Below are positions 14,871 to 22,470 of a stretch of DNA of 22,470 bases, in pieces. Source of the DNA: a virus; the IMG/VR virus record IMGVR_UViG_3300044826_000279, positions 1 to 22,470 of that record; one strand, written 5' to 3'. The position numbers and the translations under genes are program-made. The notes below the pieces were generated by a model that was not told the origin of the DNA, did no database searches, and was given only the letters and a program-made list of their open reading frames with translations. Every line of letters begins with the position of its first letter. The stretch's first letter is position 1.

Positions 14871-15236
14871 ATGAATAATAACACTTTTATACAAGATAGA
14901 ACTAGAGCTTTTGGAGTTAGAGTAATCAAAGCTTACTCTGAACTCAATAAGCGCAAATATGACGATGCTGGGAAAATACTATCTAAACAATTCTTAAGGA
15001 GTGGAACAAGTATAGGAGCTAACTTAGCAGAAAGTCGCTTCGCCAGATCTAAACCTGATTATATCTCAAAAATATCCATAGCTTTGGCTGAAGCATCTGA
15101 AACAGAATATTGGATTAAAATGATGATTGAATCAGACATTATTTCAGAACAAAAATTTGATTTGCTTCTCAAAGAATTAAATGAAATAATTAGCATTTTG
15201 GTAACAACGCTTAACAAGTTAAAAAACAAGAATTAA
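14871..15236 (+). CDS. Four-helix-bundle protein, S23/IVP (23S rRNA intervening sequence) family
   Basis: 121 residues, ATG start. The family signature is clear: LSKQFLRSGTSIGANLAES, then SKPDYISKISIALAEASETEYW, with four amphipathic helices throughout (TIGR02436/PF05635). Family members are encoded in intervening sequences of 23S rRNA, stand alone in many bacteria, and include Avd, the accessory protein of diversity-generating retroelements. Their general role is unclear; a nucleic-acid-binding, pentameric bundle is known for Avd. The gene is much richer in A and T than its neighbours and has no HIP1 site, suggesting later arrival. It sits between inverted heptad arrays, inside what is normally an unbroken chaperone-tape measure junction, and looks like an inserted cassette. 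Confidence 0.85.
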   Translation: MNNNTFIQDRTRAFGVRVIKAYSELNKRKYDDAGKILSKQFLRSGTSIGANLAESRFARSKPDYISKISIALAEASETEYWIKMMIESDIISEQKFDLLLKELNEIISILVTTLNKLKNKN

Positions 15237-15281
15237 CTCTTACCTCTTATTTCTTACCTCTTATTTCTTACCTCTTGCTCC
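15233..15281 (-). repeat. Heptad array between S23 gene and tape measure gene
   Basis: Seven heptads. On the minus strand they read GGAGCAA, GAGGTAA, GAAATAA, GAGGTAA, GAAATAA, GAGGTAA, GAGTTAA. The tape measure stop TAA (15268-15270) ends one of them, so the last codons of that gene (RSKR, stop) come from the repeat. The S23 stop TAA (15234-15236) also lies in the first repeat. It is inverted relative to the array at 14782-14816. Confidence 0.9.
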
Positions 15282-18200
15282 TCTCCTGCATCAACTTTTG
15301 CCGTCTGGCAATCTGGCTTTCAGTGGCGCGGAAGCTATCAGCATCTTTAGCAGAGACGTTCACAGAACTACTGAAGTTGTTAATTATTGTTGCTGCGCCC
15401 CCTGAGCCAATCATGCTTTCACTGCCATAGCGGAAGTTCTCAACTTTTGATGATTGGTAGCCTGAGTTTTTCATCTGACTCCACTGCCCGTTATTTCTTA
15501 ACCGCCGCACCAGTTGGGCATCACCAGTTAAATCTGACAAGACCACTTCCCCTTTATGGAGTACGGCGGGGAAGGCATCGGGATGGTTTTCTTTACGGAT
15601 AGCTTCGTTTAGTCCTTTAGCCAAGGCGACATCTTTGGTATCTAGCCCTTGACTGGCATGGGGAATGACCATTGCTTCGGTGTCGCCTCCTTCTCTGAAT
15701 CCAAATATGAGGGGGATGAAATTGGATGCGGCTCCTATAACTGGACTCCAATCAAAACCACCTCCCGTCGGAGCAGCAGCTTTACCTTGCTTTTGACCCA
15801 CAGCACTTGCCGCCGCACCTGCTCCTATCCCTAGCACCTCGCCCCAGTTCAGACCTCCCTTTTGCTTAGTCTTGCCGCTGATATCCACCCCAGAGGAAGG
15901 TTTAGCAATTTGTTGGGTTACTCCAGCTAGCGCCTCGCCCCAGTTCAAACCACCTTTTTGTTGAGTTTTGCCAGTGATATTAACGCCCTTATCTGAATCT
16001 CCAAAGATGATTCGCAGTAGCTCATTTTTGGCAAAAGCCATCAGGATTTGAGCTAGGGAATTGAGGATGGAAGTGGCAAAATTACGCCAAGCATCGCTGG
16101 CTCTGACAGATTTATCTAAAAAGTCATCTAGCAAGCCATTGAGGGCTGGTTGTAAAACCTCGTCAAAGATATTAGCTAACTCGCTGGTTTGGAGATAAAG
16201 CTTATCTAATTTTGCTTCGTTGAGATCATCCAGAGCCTTTTTAGCATCCTTATAAGATTGTGTGAGTTCGCCGTTCTTACCTTTTAGCTGATCCAGTCCC
16301 TTTAGTTTTTGCTCGTATTCCAGGGCGATTTGCTGTTTCCCAAGTTCTCTAGTGGGGCGGTTAAAAGTCAAATCGTGGATAAACGATGGAGCCAGACTCT
16401 TGCGTTCCTCCAAGGCATCTGATTTCATCCCTAACAAGTCCGCCCGCTTCTGGAAATCCAGTTCCAGAGTTTTATCGTTTTGAGCCTGAGCTACCGCAGG
16501 GCTGATTTCAACCTGGAGACTTCTCACAATTTTGTTATTGGCGATGAATTGATCAACATCCTCCGTTAGGGTTTTAGTGTAAAAAGCTAATACATCTTGG
16601 GCTTCCTGATCCCCTGCTTTGGCTTGCAAGTCTAAAAGTCCGCCTTCAGCGATCAGAGCTTCATAAGCCTCAATGCCCTGCATCAGTTTAGACTGTTCCT
16701 CTTGCAAAGAATCGATGCGACTCTGATAATCCGAGCGCACATCTTGCCCTGCAAAATAGATTTCCTCTGGTTGTGATAGATAGCCTTTGGCACCGGCACT
16801 AAACTTTTGCAAATCGTAGTCGCGATTTCTGTTGGCGCGATCTCGATCGCGACGATTTTCTCCTACTTCTTCTTGTTTCTGATCTAAGCCACTGTAGAGG
16901 TTTGCCAAGGCGATCGCCTTTTCTTGTTCTGTGACTTGTTGTTGTTTGGCTCTTTTTTCCTCTTCTAGCTTCAGTAGTTCATCAAAAGTCTTTTCTGCTT
17001 CCGCCTCTTTACCTGTAGGAGCTGCGACACCAGGCAAAGGAGTTGGGGGGGCAGTAGGAGCGGCTAAATTGCCACTGGTAGGTAAGGGGATCGGCGTAGC
17101 GTTAGGTATTTGAGGCATTGGCGGGAGCGCGGGAGTATAGGGCACAGGGGGCGCTGAAGGCAATACCCCAGAAGTAGGCAGATTTTGTGCGGAAGGCGGT
17201 ACAGGAATAGGAGGCTTGACGACAACCGCGTAAGTTTTAGCCAGTCTTGCCTCGTTCCTGCGGCGGTTGGCATGAGTACTAGAATCAGTGGCGGCGATCG
17301 CCGTGGCAATTTTTTCCTTGTCCCCTGTTTTTGCCACTTTGACTAGGGTGCTGGTTAAAGAACCACGGTTATAAGCCACAGAGAGCAGTGCCGCTTGGAC
17401 ATTAGCATCTAGGGCTTGCCAATATTCCTTGCCCATTTGAGAGATAATCACCTTTTCAAAACGGGGTAAATCGTATTTAAGCAGTTGTGTTTCTGCTGCT
17501 TCTTTAGTGATAGTTGAGCCTTCTTTATAACTATTCGACTGATTGCCCTTATATTCCGTGCCGTAACCAACTCGCCAAGCGTTAGTATCCCAATAAGCAT
17601 TGGTGCGGAATCCTTCTTCCTGCCGCAACAGATTGGCTGCCCGTTGGTAACTGTTCCCTGTTACTTCGATTCCAGTGCTGGCTTCGGAGCCGCTGGTATT
17701 TAGTTGAGTTCTTATTTCCTCAGCTTTGGCATTTAAGGTCTGAGCCAATTGATTGAGGGCGGAAATCAAATTATTACCTTGCCCTGCCACCTGAGTACTA
17801 ATACCATCCAGACTGACCCCCAATTCTGCTGATTGAGTCGTAATGTCATACCACTTGTCCAGGTTATCCTCCCAGAGGCGTTTTTGTTGAAGGTTAAAGT
17901 CTTCCAAGTCTCGTTGCAGGGAGCGCATCTGCTCTAAGTTACTGGCTTCCAGTTCCAGCTTCTCCGTGGATAAATCCCTGATGGTGCGGCTATTCTCTAG
18001 AGCTTGAGTTTCTAAATCCAAACGAGACAGATCCTGCTCCAGTTGGATTGTCTGATCAGGCTGAACTGCCTTGAGGTAGTCGGCGTAAAGCTGCGCTACA
18101 TCCCTGCCAATGCCCTGTTTAGCTCCAAACTGTTTAATGATCGACAGATCAATTTGATTGTCGAAAATTTGCTTGTCTAACTGTGCCAAGTCAAGCTGGG

Positions 18201-21200
18201 CTTGGATTATCTGTTTTTCCAACCCTGAGATAAAATCATCATATTTCTCTTGCAGATCCCTAGCCGAACGGGCAATATCCTTTTGCGCCTGTTGCAGACG
18301 CAAGGGATAGTCTTCGATAAATCTTTGTCGTTCAATCTGATTATCCTCCTGGGAACGGGCATAATCCTTTACCTTGCTGGCTAGGTCGCGGTAACTATCA
18401 ATGTTCGACTTAAGCTGATCCGTGTAATCATTCGCCGCTTGAGCCGCATTTTGATTCGCCTCAGCAGCATCACTCGTCTTCTGGGCGTAAAGTCCCAAAG
18501 AACTTAAAAACACAGCGAGGTCATTATCTCCTTCTTCCGAAGCTTGTTCTGATAGACTTGCGAATGTTTCAGGATTCACGTTTAAGAGTTCAGGTAGTTT
18601 CGACTCAAAAATGTAGTCAAAATCATAACCATTTAAACCTTCACTATAATCCTGTGGCTTAACTAGCCCTAGAGCAAAGAGAGCATTCTGCTTGAAAGAA
18701 GAATCCTGGTTGAGGATTTTACCTTTCTGCTGATCTGCTAAAGAATTCGCGTTTTCTGCCGTAGCAAAGGCAGCTTCTTTTTTTCGCAAAGGAGTCCTAG
18801 TCTGTAGTTCTAAGGGGCTAATCTCCCCAGCCAATTTAGCGTTGATATCATCTACGGTGTTTTGACTCAAGGTGCCCTCAATCATCCAAGTTTGATTATC
18901 AAACTGTTTCTGGAGATTCTTGAACTCCCCTTCAATGTTGGTGGTGACACCTTGAAGAATCGCCTCGTAGGTTTCTTTGTTAGCAAGTTGAACGGCAATC
19001 TGCACATTAAGATCTTCCAGCGTTTTGTCGTAAACCCCCTGGGTAATGTTGTCATTGTCGATCTTCTCAGTCAGCACTGTTTTTTGGGTATTAAGTTGTT
19101 CGAGATCCTTGTTAGCTAAGAGGATTTTTTCTGCCACTGGAGAGAGGAGTTCTTCCTGTCTTTTCTTCAAATCGGCTCGTTGATTTTCGATTGCAGATAA
19201 GGCTTCATAATCGCCATTGTTAGTAGCCACTAATCGTTGGGCGTTCAGGTAGGATTGTTCACCCCGATTCTTGCTCAAGTTATCCTTAGTCAGGTCGAAA
19301 TCTTCGGTGCTTATGCCGTCGGCGATGGATTGACTCAGTTTTTGGCTTTCTTTGATGGAAGTTTGGATATCACCAACGGCAGCAATTTGGTCTAGCCCAC
19401 TAAAGTCAAAGGGATTCGGAATTGTTAGTAAATTCTTTTTTAGACGTTCAAAGTAACTAGATGAGGCGAAACTCTCACTATACTTTTTAGGGTCAGTGTC
19501 CTTGTCATTTTCTTCGTTCAACTTCTTGGCAACTTTTGCCGCCGCCGTACTCTCTTCGATGCCCGCATTCAAAGCTCTAAACACAGCATAGATCCCTGCC
19601 ATGATCACCGTACTGGGTCCAAAGGCTGCCCACATTGCTTTGGCTGCGCTAGCAGTCAAAGCGATGGCATTCCTCATTACCCCCAGTCCTCGCACCATCA
19701 GGCTGGGGCCAGAAATTGCAGCAGCTCCTGTTTGTTGGGCCAGCAGCTTCATCAAGAAAACGTTATCGGTGGTCTGTTGTCCCAATAGCTTCATAATCAA
19801 GACATTGGCTTTGGTGGCAGTAAACACCGCCGTCATTGACTTGACCCACTGCCATACTGCTCCTACCACTATCCCCGATAAGATTAGCGCAATCAATTCT
19901 GAGTTATGAGCTACTACAGTCAAAATCGCATTAGCTGCTTGTAGCCCAGGAGTCAGAGCAGGGATGATCAATTCACCGAGGATAGTTTTTAAATAATCCA
20001 CGTTGGCGGTGATACGTTCTAGTTCCGCTCCAAAGCTCCCAGCCGAGATCTCCAAAATAATCTGCGAATCGATTTCATAAAAGTTTGCCATCCGCGTCAG
20101 CAGTTCATCGGCGGGAACCAACCCCGCCTTGAGTTGAGCAGTAAAAGCTTCCATATCCATGCCCATCGCTTGGGCTGCAACAGCAAAACTTCCTGGGAGC
20201 GCTTCCGCGAGCTGTTGTCTAAGCTCTTCACTACCAGCGGTCGATTTTGACAAAAGTTGCTCAATTGCCAAGAATCCTCTGCCTTGTTGTTCGGGGGTAG
20301 ACTGCTTCGCAGCAAAAGCCTGTTGGAAGCCAGGGAAGATCTGATCTACTACCGCTTCCTTATTTGTCCCCTGGGTAGAAGCGACAAGCCCAGTATAGGC
20401 TTCGAGGGATTGCTTAAACGAAGTGCCGTATTCCTGGGAGCTGTCGTAAATCTCCTCAAATACCAGATTGGCATCCTTACCCGCCCCTGCCATGGTTTGT
20501 TTAAAGCGTTGGAACTCTCGCTCGTAAGCCACCAAACTGGTAAATCCTGCCACGATCGCATCGCTCAATTCGTAAAAGCCAAAAATCCCTACAGCCGAGA
20601 TCCCCAGATCCTTCACAAAGTCCACCACTTGTCCAAAGACAGGAGATGCCGCGCTCATTTCATCAATAAACTCGCTAATGCCGCTAAAAATATCCGCCGT
20701 GTTTGGGAGACTGTCGATGGTGGCAGCATAACTAGCGTAGGCATCTTCTAGCCCGCCTAAAGGATCTCCCCCCGACTGCATAGTTCTCGCCCAATCGCTA
20801 CTGGTCGCCACTAGTCCTTCCCAAATCCCTCCTAAGTCCACACTGCCACTGCGGAGGCGGCTCAGGCTCTCTTCTAAACTGGTAAGTCCAGTGTTAGGGA
20901 TTTCAGTGCCAAAAGTGACATTCCGCCCTAACTGAATATCATCCAAGTCCGCCGTCATGGCTTGCAGAGAATCAGCGATCGCCGATTCAGACAAGTCATC
21001 AATCCTAAAAGCCACCTCCAAGGCAGCAGGGTTAGCTAAAGCAGCTTGGAAATTATCCAACCGAGATTCTAAAGCGTCTAGATTTGACAAGAGGTCTGGG
21101 TTAGCCGCAAACATCTGTTCAATCTGGCTGCCTGGGATTGCCGCCTGGTCACGAATGTACTCAAACTGTGTTTTCAGGAACTTAGCAGTCTTCTCCCAGT

Positions 21201-22470
21201 TCGCTCTGGTGCGTTGAGATGGTCCTGGCGACCCTTCAGAGATAAATCTTTGAATGTCATAACCTTTAGTCTTAGCCGCTGCAACAAGAACATCAAACTG
21301 TTTGAGTATTTCGGTAGCTGTTTTTGCCCAATGTCCTTGAGCTTTGTCTGCGGGAATGTCAAACTGTCTCTCTAATTTATCAAGAGGGTTGGAGGAGGCG
21401 AAATTAAGTGTTCTTAATTGAGAATGGTTGTTGGCATCTTCTAGATTTAGAGTTTCATAATTTCTCCTTTGCCAAACAAGGGGGATGCGATGTTCTAAGG
21501 CAGCATCTTGAACAAAGTCTTTAGGATTATTGTTGTTAGGATCGTAAATTTGCTCGATGTTATGAGGTTCGATCTTTCCCCAACGTTGAAATTCTAAATA
21601 AGCTTCTCCTTTGTTTAGCATCTCTTCAAACATTGCCAGCAGTTTTGAAGGCTCGGAATAATAGTTCTGTCTGCTTTCTAAACTTGAATCTCCGACAGTT
21701 AATGTGGATTTTTCTAGAATTGAAGAATGTAATTTAATTAATAGTGGACTTATTCCTCCATAACCATCAATATCTCCAGAAAACATAGGTTTGTTCTGGT
21801 AAGTAGGCAGGATTGCACCGTAGACTGGATTGACATCAGGGCTGGCATAATAAGGTCTTAGTTGATCCTCAATTCCTGCATCCTTCCTAGCAGTGGTACT
21901 ACCTCTTATTCCATCTATGTCCCTGTATCCAGTTTTATAGCCTTCCTTGAGTATGCTAGACAAATGTTGAGTAGGAATAGCAATATAAGGTTCTAAAGAA
22001 AAACCTTCTGGATTATTTTTAAACTCCTCAAAGTTTTCTAATCTATTTTTTCTTCGACCTTCTAAAGGTTTATATTCTTTGGAGCTTGGATAATAAACTT
22101 TTTTCTCGTACAGCTTCTCGGCTGCTCTCATTTCTCGCAGAGATTCAGCAAATTTAACATCATAAGCTGACTCAATTTGTGAGCCTGATTGTTTAGCTGC
22201 TTGGGCGATCTCTTCCAAGTTATCCTTAACATCCTTCTCGGTGTTATCCCAATGTTCTCTAATTCTCTGTGTAGTACCAGGACTCCCTTCGGAGATAAAC
22301 CTTTGGATGTCATAACCTTTAGTCTTAGCTTCGGCTGCAAGGATTTGGAAGTTTTTAAGGATATCGGCCGTGGTATTTCCCCAATGCCTTTCGGCATTTA
22401 CCGCCCCTTGGGTAAATTTCTGCTCTAGGTCCTGGATGTTGCCAAATTTCTGATATGCTTGGAGCGCAGA
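15268..22470 (-). CDS. Giant tape measure protein with lysozyme and toxin-like domains (5' end outside window)
   Basis: 2400 codons are visible and the frame is still open at the right edge, so the start lies beyond it. From the N-terminal side: a repeated module (22171-22428), a DUF3626-like insert (about 21470-21990), a second copy of the module (21118-21378), a tape measure N-terminal domain (about 20065-20535; SEELRQQLAEALPGSFAVAA matches TIGR02675), two hydrophobic segments near 19880 and 19600, long coiled coils, a GH24-like lysozyme (about 17220-17650), a Pro-rich linker (17040-17220), more coiled coil, a lambda-type C-terminal region (16005-16115) and GFREGGDTE with AVLHKGEVVLSD. It sets tail length and is ejected on infection; the size predicts a very long tail. 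It faces the chaperone genes instead of following them. Confidence 0.9.
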   Translation of the reverse strand, partial: SALQAYQKFGNIQDLEQKFTQGAVNAERHWGNTTADILKNFQILAAEAKTKGYDIQRFISEGSPGTTQRIREHWDNTEKDVKDNLEEIAQAAKQSGSQIESAYDVKFAESLREMRAAEKLYEKKVYYPSSKEYKPLEGRRKNRLENFEEFKNNPEGFSLEPYIAIPTQHLSSILKEGYKTGYRDIDGIRGSTTARKDAGIEDQLRPYYASPDVNPVYGAILPTYQNKPMFSGDIDGYGGISPLLIKLHSSILEKSTLTVGDSSLESRQNYYSEPSKLLAMFEEMLNKGEAYLEFQRWGKIEPHNIEQIYDPNNNNPKDFVQDAALEHRIPLVWQRRNYETLNLEDANNHSQLRTLNFASSNPLDKLERQFDIPADKAQGHWAKTATEILKQFDVLVAAAKTKGYDIQRFISEGSPGPSQRTRANWEKTAKFLKTQFEYIRDQAAIPGSQIEQMFAANPDLLSNLDALESRLDNFQAALANPAALEVAFRIDDLSESAIADSLQAMTADLDDIQLGRNVTFGTEIPNTGLTSLEESLSRLRSGSVDLGGIWEGLVATSSDWARTMQSGGDPLGGLEDAYASYAATIDSLPNTADIFSGISEFIDEMSAASPVFGQVVDFVKDLGISAVGIFGFYELSDAIVAGFTSLVAYEREFQRFKQTMAGAGKDANLVFEEIYDSSQEYGTSFKQSLEAYTGLVASTQGTNKEAVVDQIFPGFQQAFAAKQSTPEQQGRGFLAIEQLLSKSTAGSEELRQQLAEALPGSFAVAAQAMGMDMEAFTAQLKAGLVPADELLTRMANFYEIDSQIILEISAGSFGAELERITANVDYLKTILGELIIPALTPGLQAANAILTVVAHNSELIALILSGIVVGAVWQWVKSMTAVFTATKANVLIMKLLGQQTTDNVFLMKLLAQQTGAAAISGPSLMVRGLGVMRNAIALTASAAKAMWAAFGPSTVIMAGIYAVFRALNAGIEESTAAAKVAKKLNEENDKDTDPKKYSESFASSSYFERLKKNLLTIPNPFDFSGLDQIAAVGDIQTSIKESQKLSQSIADGISTEDFDLTKDNLSKNRGEQSYLNAQRLVATNNGDYEALSAIENQRADLKKRQEELLSPVAEKILLANKDLEQLNTQKTVLTEKIDNDNITQGVYDKTLEDLNVQIAVQLANKETYEAILQGVTTNIEGEFKNLQKQFDNQTWMIEGTLSQNTVDDINAKLAGEISPLELQTRTPLRKKEAAFATAENANSLADQQKGKILNQDSSFKQNALFALGLVKPQDYSEGLNGYDFDYIFESKLPELLNVNPETFASLSEQASEEGDNDLAVFLSSLGLYAQKTSDAAEANQNAAQAANDYTDQLKSNIDSYRDLASKVKDYARSQEDNQIERQRFIEDYPLRLQQAQKDIARSARDLQEKYDDFISGLEKQIIQAQLDLAQLDKQIFDNQIDLSIIKQFGAKQGIGRDVAQLYADYLKAVQPDQTIQLEQDLSRLDLETQALENSRTIRDLSTEKLELEASNLEQMRSLQRDLEDFNLQQKRLWEDNLDKWYDITTQSAELGVSLDGISTQVAGQGNNLISALNQLAQTLNAKAEEIRTQLNTSGSEASTGIEVTGNSYQRAANLLRQEEGFRTNAYWDTNAWRVGYGTEYKGNQSNSYKEGSTITKEAAETQLLKYDLPRFEKVIISQMGKEYWQALDANVQAALLSVAYNRGSLTSTLVKVAKTGDKEKIATAIAATDSSTHANRRRNEARLAKTYAVVVKPPIPVPPSAQNLPTSGVLPSAPPVPYTPALPPMPQIPNATPIPLPTSGNLAAPTAPPTPLPGVAAPTGKEAEAEKTFDELLKLEEEKRAKQQQVTEQEKAIALANLYSGLDQKQEEVGENRRDRDRANRNRDYDLQKFSAGAKGYLSQPEEIYFAGQDVRSDYQSRIDSLQEEQSKLMQGIEAYEALIAEGGLLDLQAKAGDQEAQDVLAFYTKTLTEDVDQFIANNKIVRSLQVEISPAVAQAQNDKTLELDFQKRADLLGMKSDALEERKSLAPSFIHDLTFNRPTRELGKQQIALEYEQKLKGLDQLKGKNGELTQSYKDAKKALDDLNEAKLDKLYLQTSELANIFDEVLQPALNGLLDDFLDKSVRASDAWRNFATSILNSLAQILMAFAKNELLRIIFGDSDKGVNITGKTQQKGGLNWGEALAGVTQQIAKPSSGVDISGKTKQKGGLNWGEVLGIGAGAAASAVGQKQGKAAAPTGGGFDWSPVIGAASNFIPLIFGFREGGDTEAMVIPHASQGLDTKDVALAKGLNEAIRKENHPDAFPAVLHKGEVVLSDLTGDAQLVRRLRNNGQWSQMKNSGYQSSKVENFRYGSESMIGSGGAATIINNFSSSVNVSAKDADSFRATESQIARRQKLMQERSKR
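15837..15985 (-). repeat. Intragenic direct repeat near tape measure C-terminus
   Basis: Two copies of about 54 bp, 96 bp apart, encode GKT(Q/K)QKGGLNWGE(A/V)L preceded by a V(N/D)I(T/S) motif. The 32-residue period and Gly-rich character suggest a flexible linker that grew by duplication. Confidence 0.75.
17220..17650 (-). other. GH24-like lysozyme domain inside the tape measure protein
   Basis: The segment reads LLRQEEGFRTNAYWD followed by RVGYGT. The Glu at 17614-17616 and Asp at 17587-17589 are nine residues apart with the same E-G-(F/L)-R...Y-x-D frame as T4 lysozyme Glu11 and Asp20. The position of T4 Thr26 holds Arg (17572-17574). Downstream, AALLSVAYNRGS is typical of the helical lobe of this fold. 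The domain probably cuts peptidoglycan during DNA entry. Confidence 0.75.
21470..21990 (-). other. DUF3626/ADP-ribosyltransferase-like domain inserted in the tape measure protein
   Basis: About 170 residues carry, in order, IPTQHLSSILKEG, PVYG (around 21817-21828), an STLTVGDS block (21685-21708) and YLEFQRWG (21577-21600) followed by a D/E-I-I-like HNIEQI. This series resembles the RP.YG, TT..GDS, Y.E.Q..G pattern I associate with DUF3626 and related domains fused to phage head proteins and polymorphic toxins. The match is from memory and enzyme activity is unproven. It lies between two copies of another module. Confidence 0.5.

Noticed and set aside
14871-15236. Diversity-generating retroelement (Avd-like gene next to tail genes)
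   Set aside because: The protein family fits Avd, but no reverse transcriptase or template/variable repeat pair is visible in the window, and the sequence looks more like the general S23 family.
15268-22218. TTG at 22218 as the tape measure start
   Set aside because: Eighty-four more codons are open upstream to the edge and encode the first copy of the repeated module, so the gene starts outside the window.
22128-22397. 89-codon minus-strand frame over the tape measure N-terminal part
   Set aside because: It lies in another frame of the same strand; the tape measure frame is open through the window edge and contains a recognisable repeated module.

Overview
The window looks like part of an integrated siphovirus-type phage (prophage or phage remnant) in a cyanobacterium. 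The host inference rests on about 17 copies of the cyanobacterial HIP1 octamer GCGATCGC, spread through most of the genes, and on tandem heptanucleotide repeats of the kind known from cyanobacteria. The phage assignment rests on a recognisable head and tail set: portal, scaffold, capsid, neck proteins, tail tube, a G/GT-type tail chaperone pair, a giant tape measure protein, a tail-tip hub and tail fibres. No terminase, integrase, replication, lysis-cassette, tRNA or rRNA gene is visible. Both ends of the window cut through genes.

Layout, left to right. 1-2055 (+): the end of a tail-tip hub protein (DUF2163/BR0599 type). 2078-10650 (-): one long leftward block. In transcription order it runs scaffold, decoration-like protein, major capsid, two to four neck/connector proteins including DUF1353 and HK97-gp10-like proteins, tail-fibre genes, three unknown genes, and an exported 'moron'-like protein. 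10650-10715: a short divergent intergenic region. 10715-14788 (+): a small winged-helix protein, portal, tail tube, a small unknown protein, and the tail chaperone, whose two halves are joined by a -1 frameshift at the lambda-type heptamer GGGAAAG. 14871-15236 (+): an AT-rich four-helix-bundle (S23/IVP family) gene. 15268 to the end (-): a tape measure protein of at least 2400 residues, opposed to the tail chaperone genes.

Working together, the portal, scaffold and capsid build the head. The neck proteins close it and join it to the tail. The tube polymerises around the tape measure with help from the G and GT chaperones. The hub and fibres form the tip. The tape measure also carries a GH24-like lysozyme domain, and near its N-terminus a domain resembling the DUF3626-like domains of phage head proteins and toxins, inserted between two copies of a repeated module.

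The most unusual feature is a family of 7-bp repeats (GAAATAA, GAAGTAA, GAGGTAA) at seven sites. Five structural genes end inside or within a few bases of such an array, always with the TAA-bearing strand as the sense strand. Because 7 is not a multiple of 3, three repeats place a stop in every frame. The arrays also bracket the S23 gene and lie at most of the places where gene orientation changes. This suggests that they took part in reshuffling the phage modules, or that they mark assembly joins.
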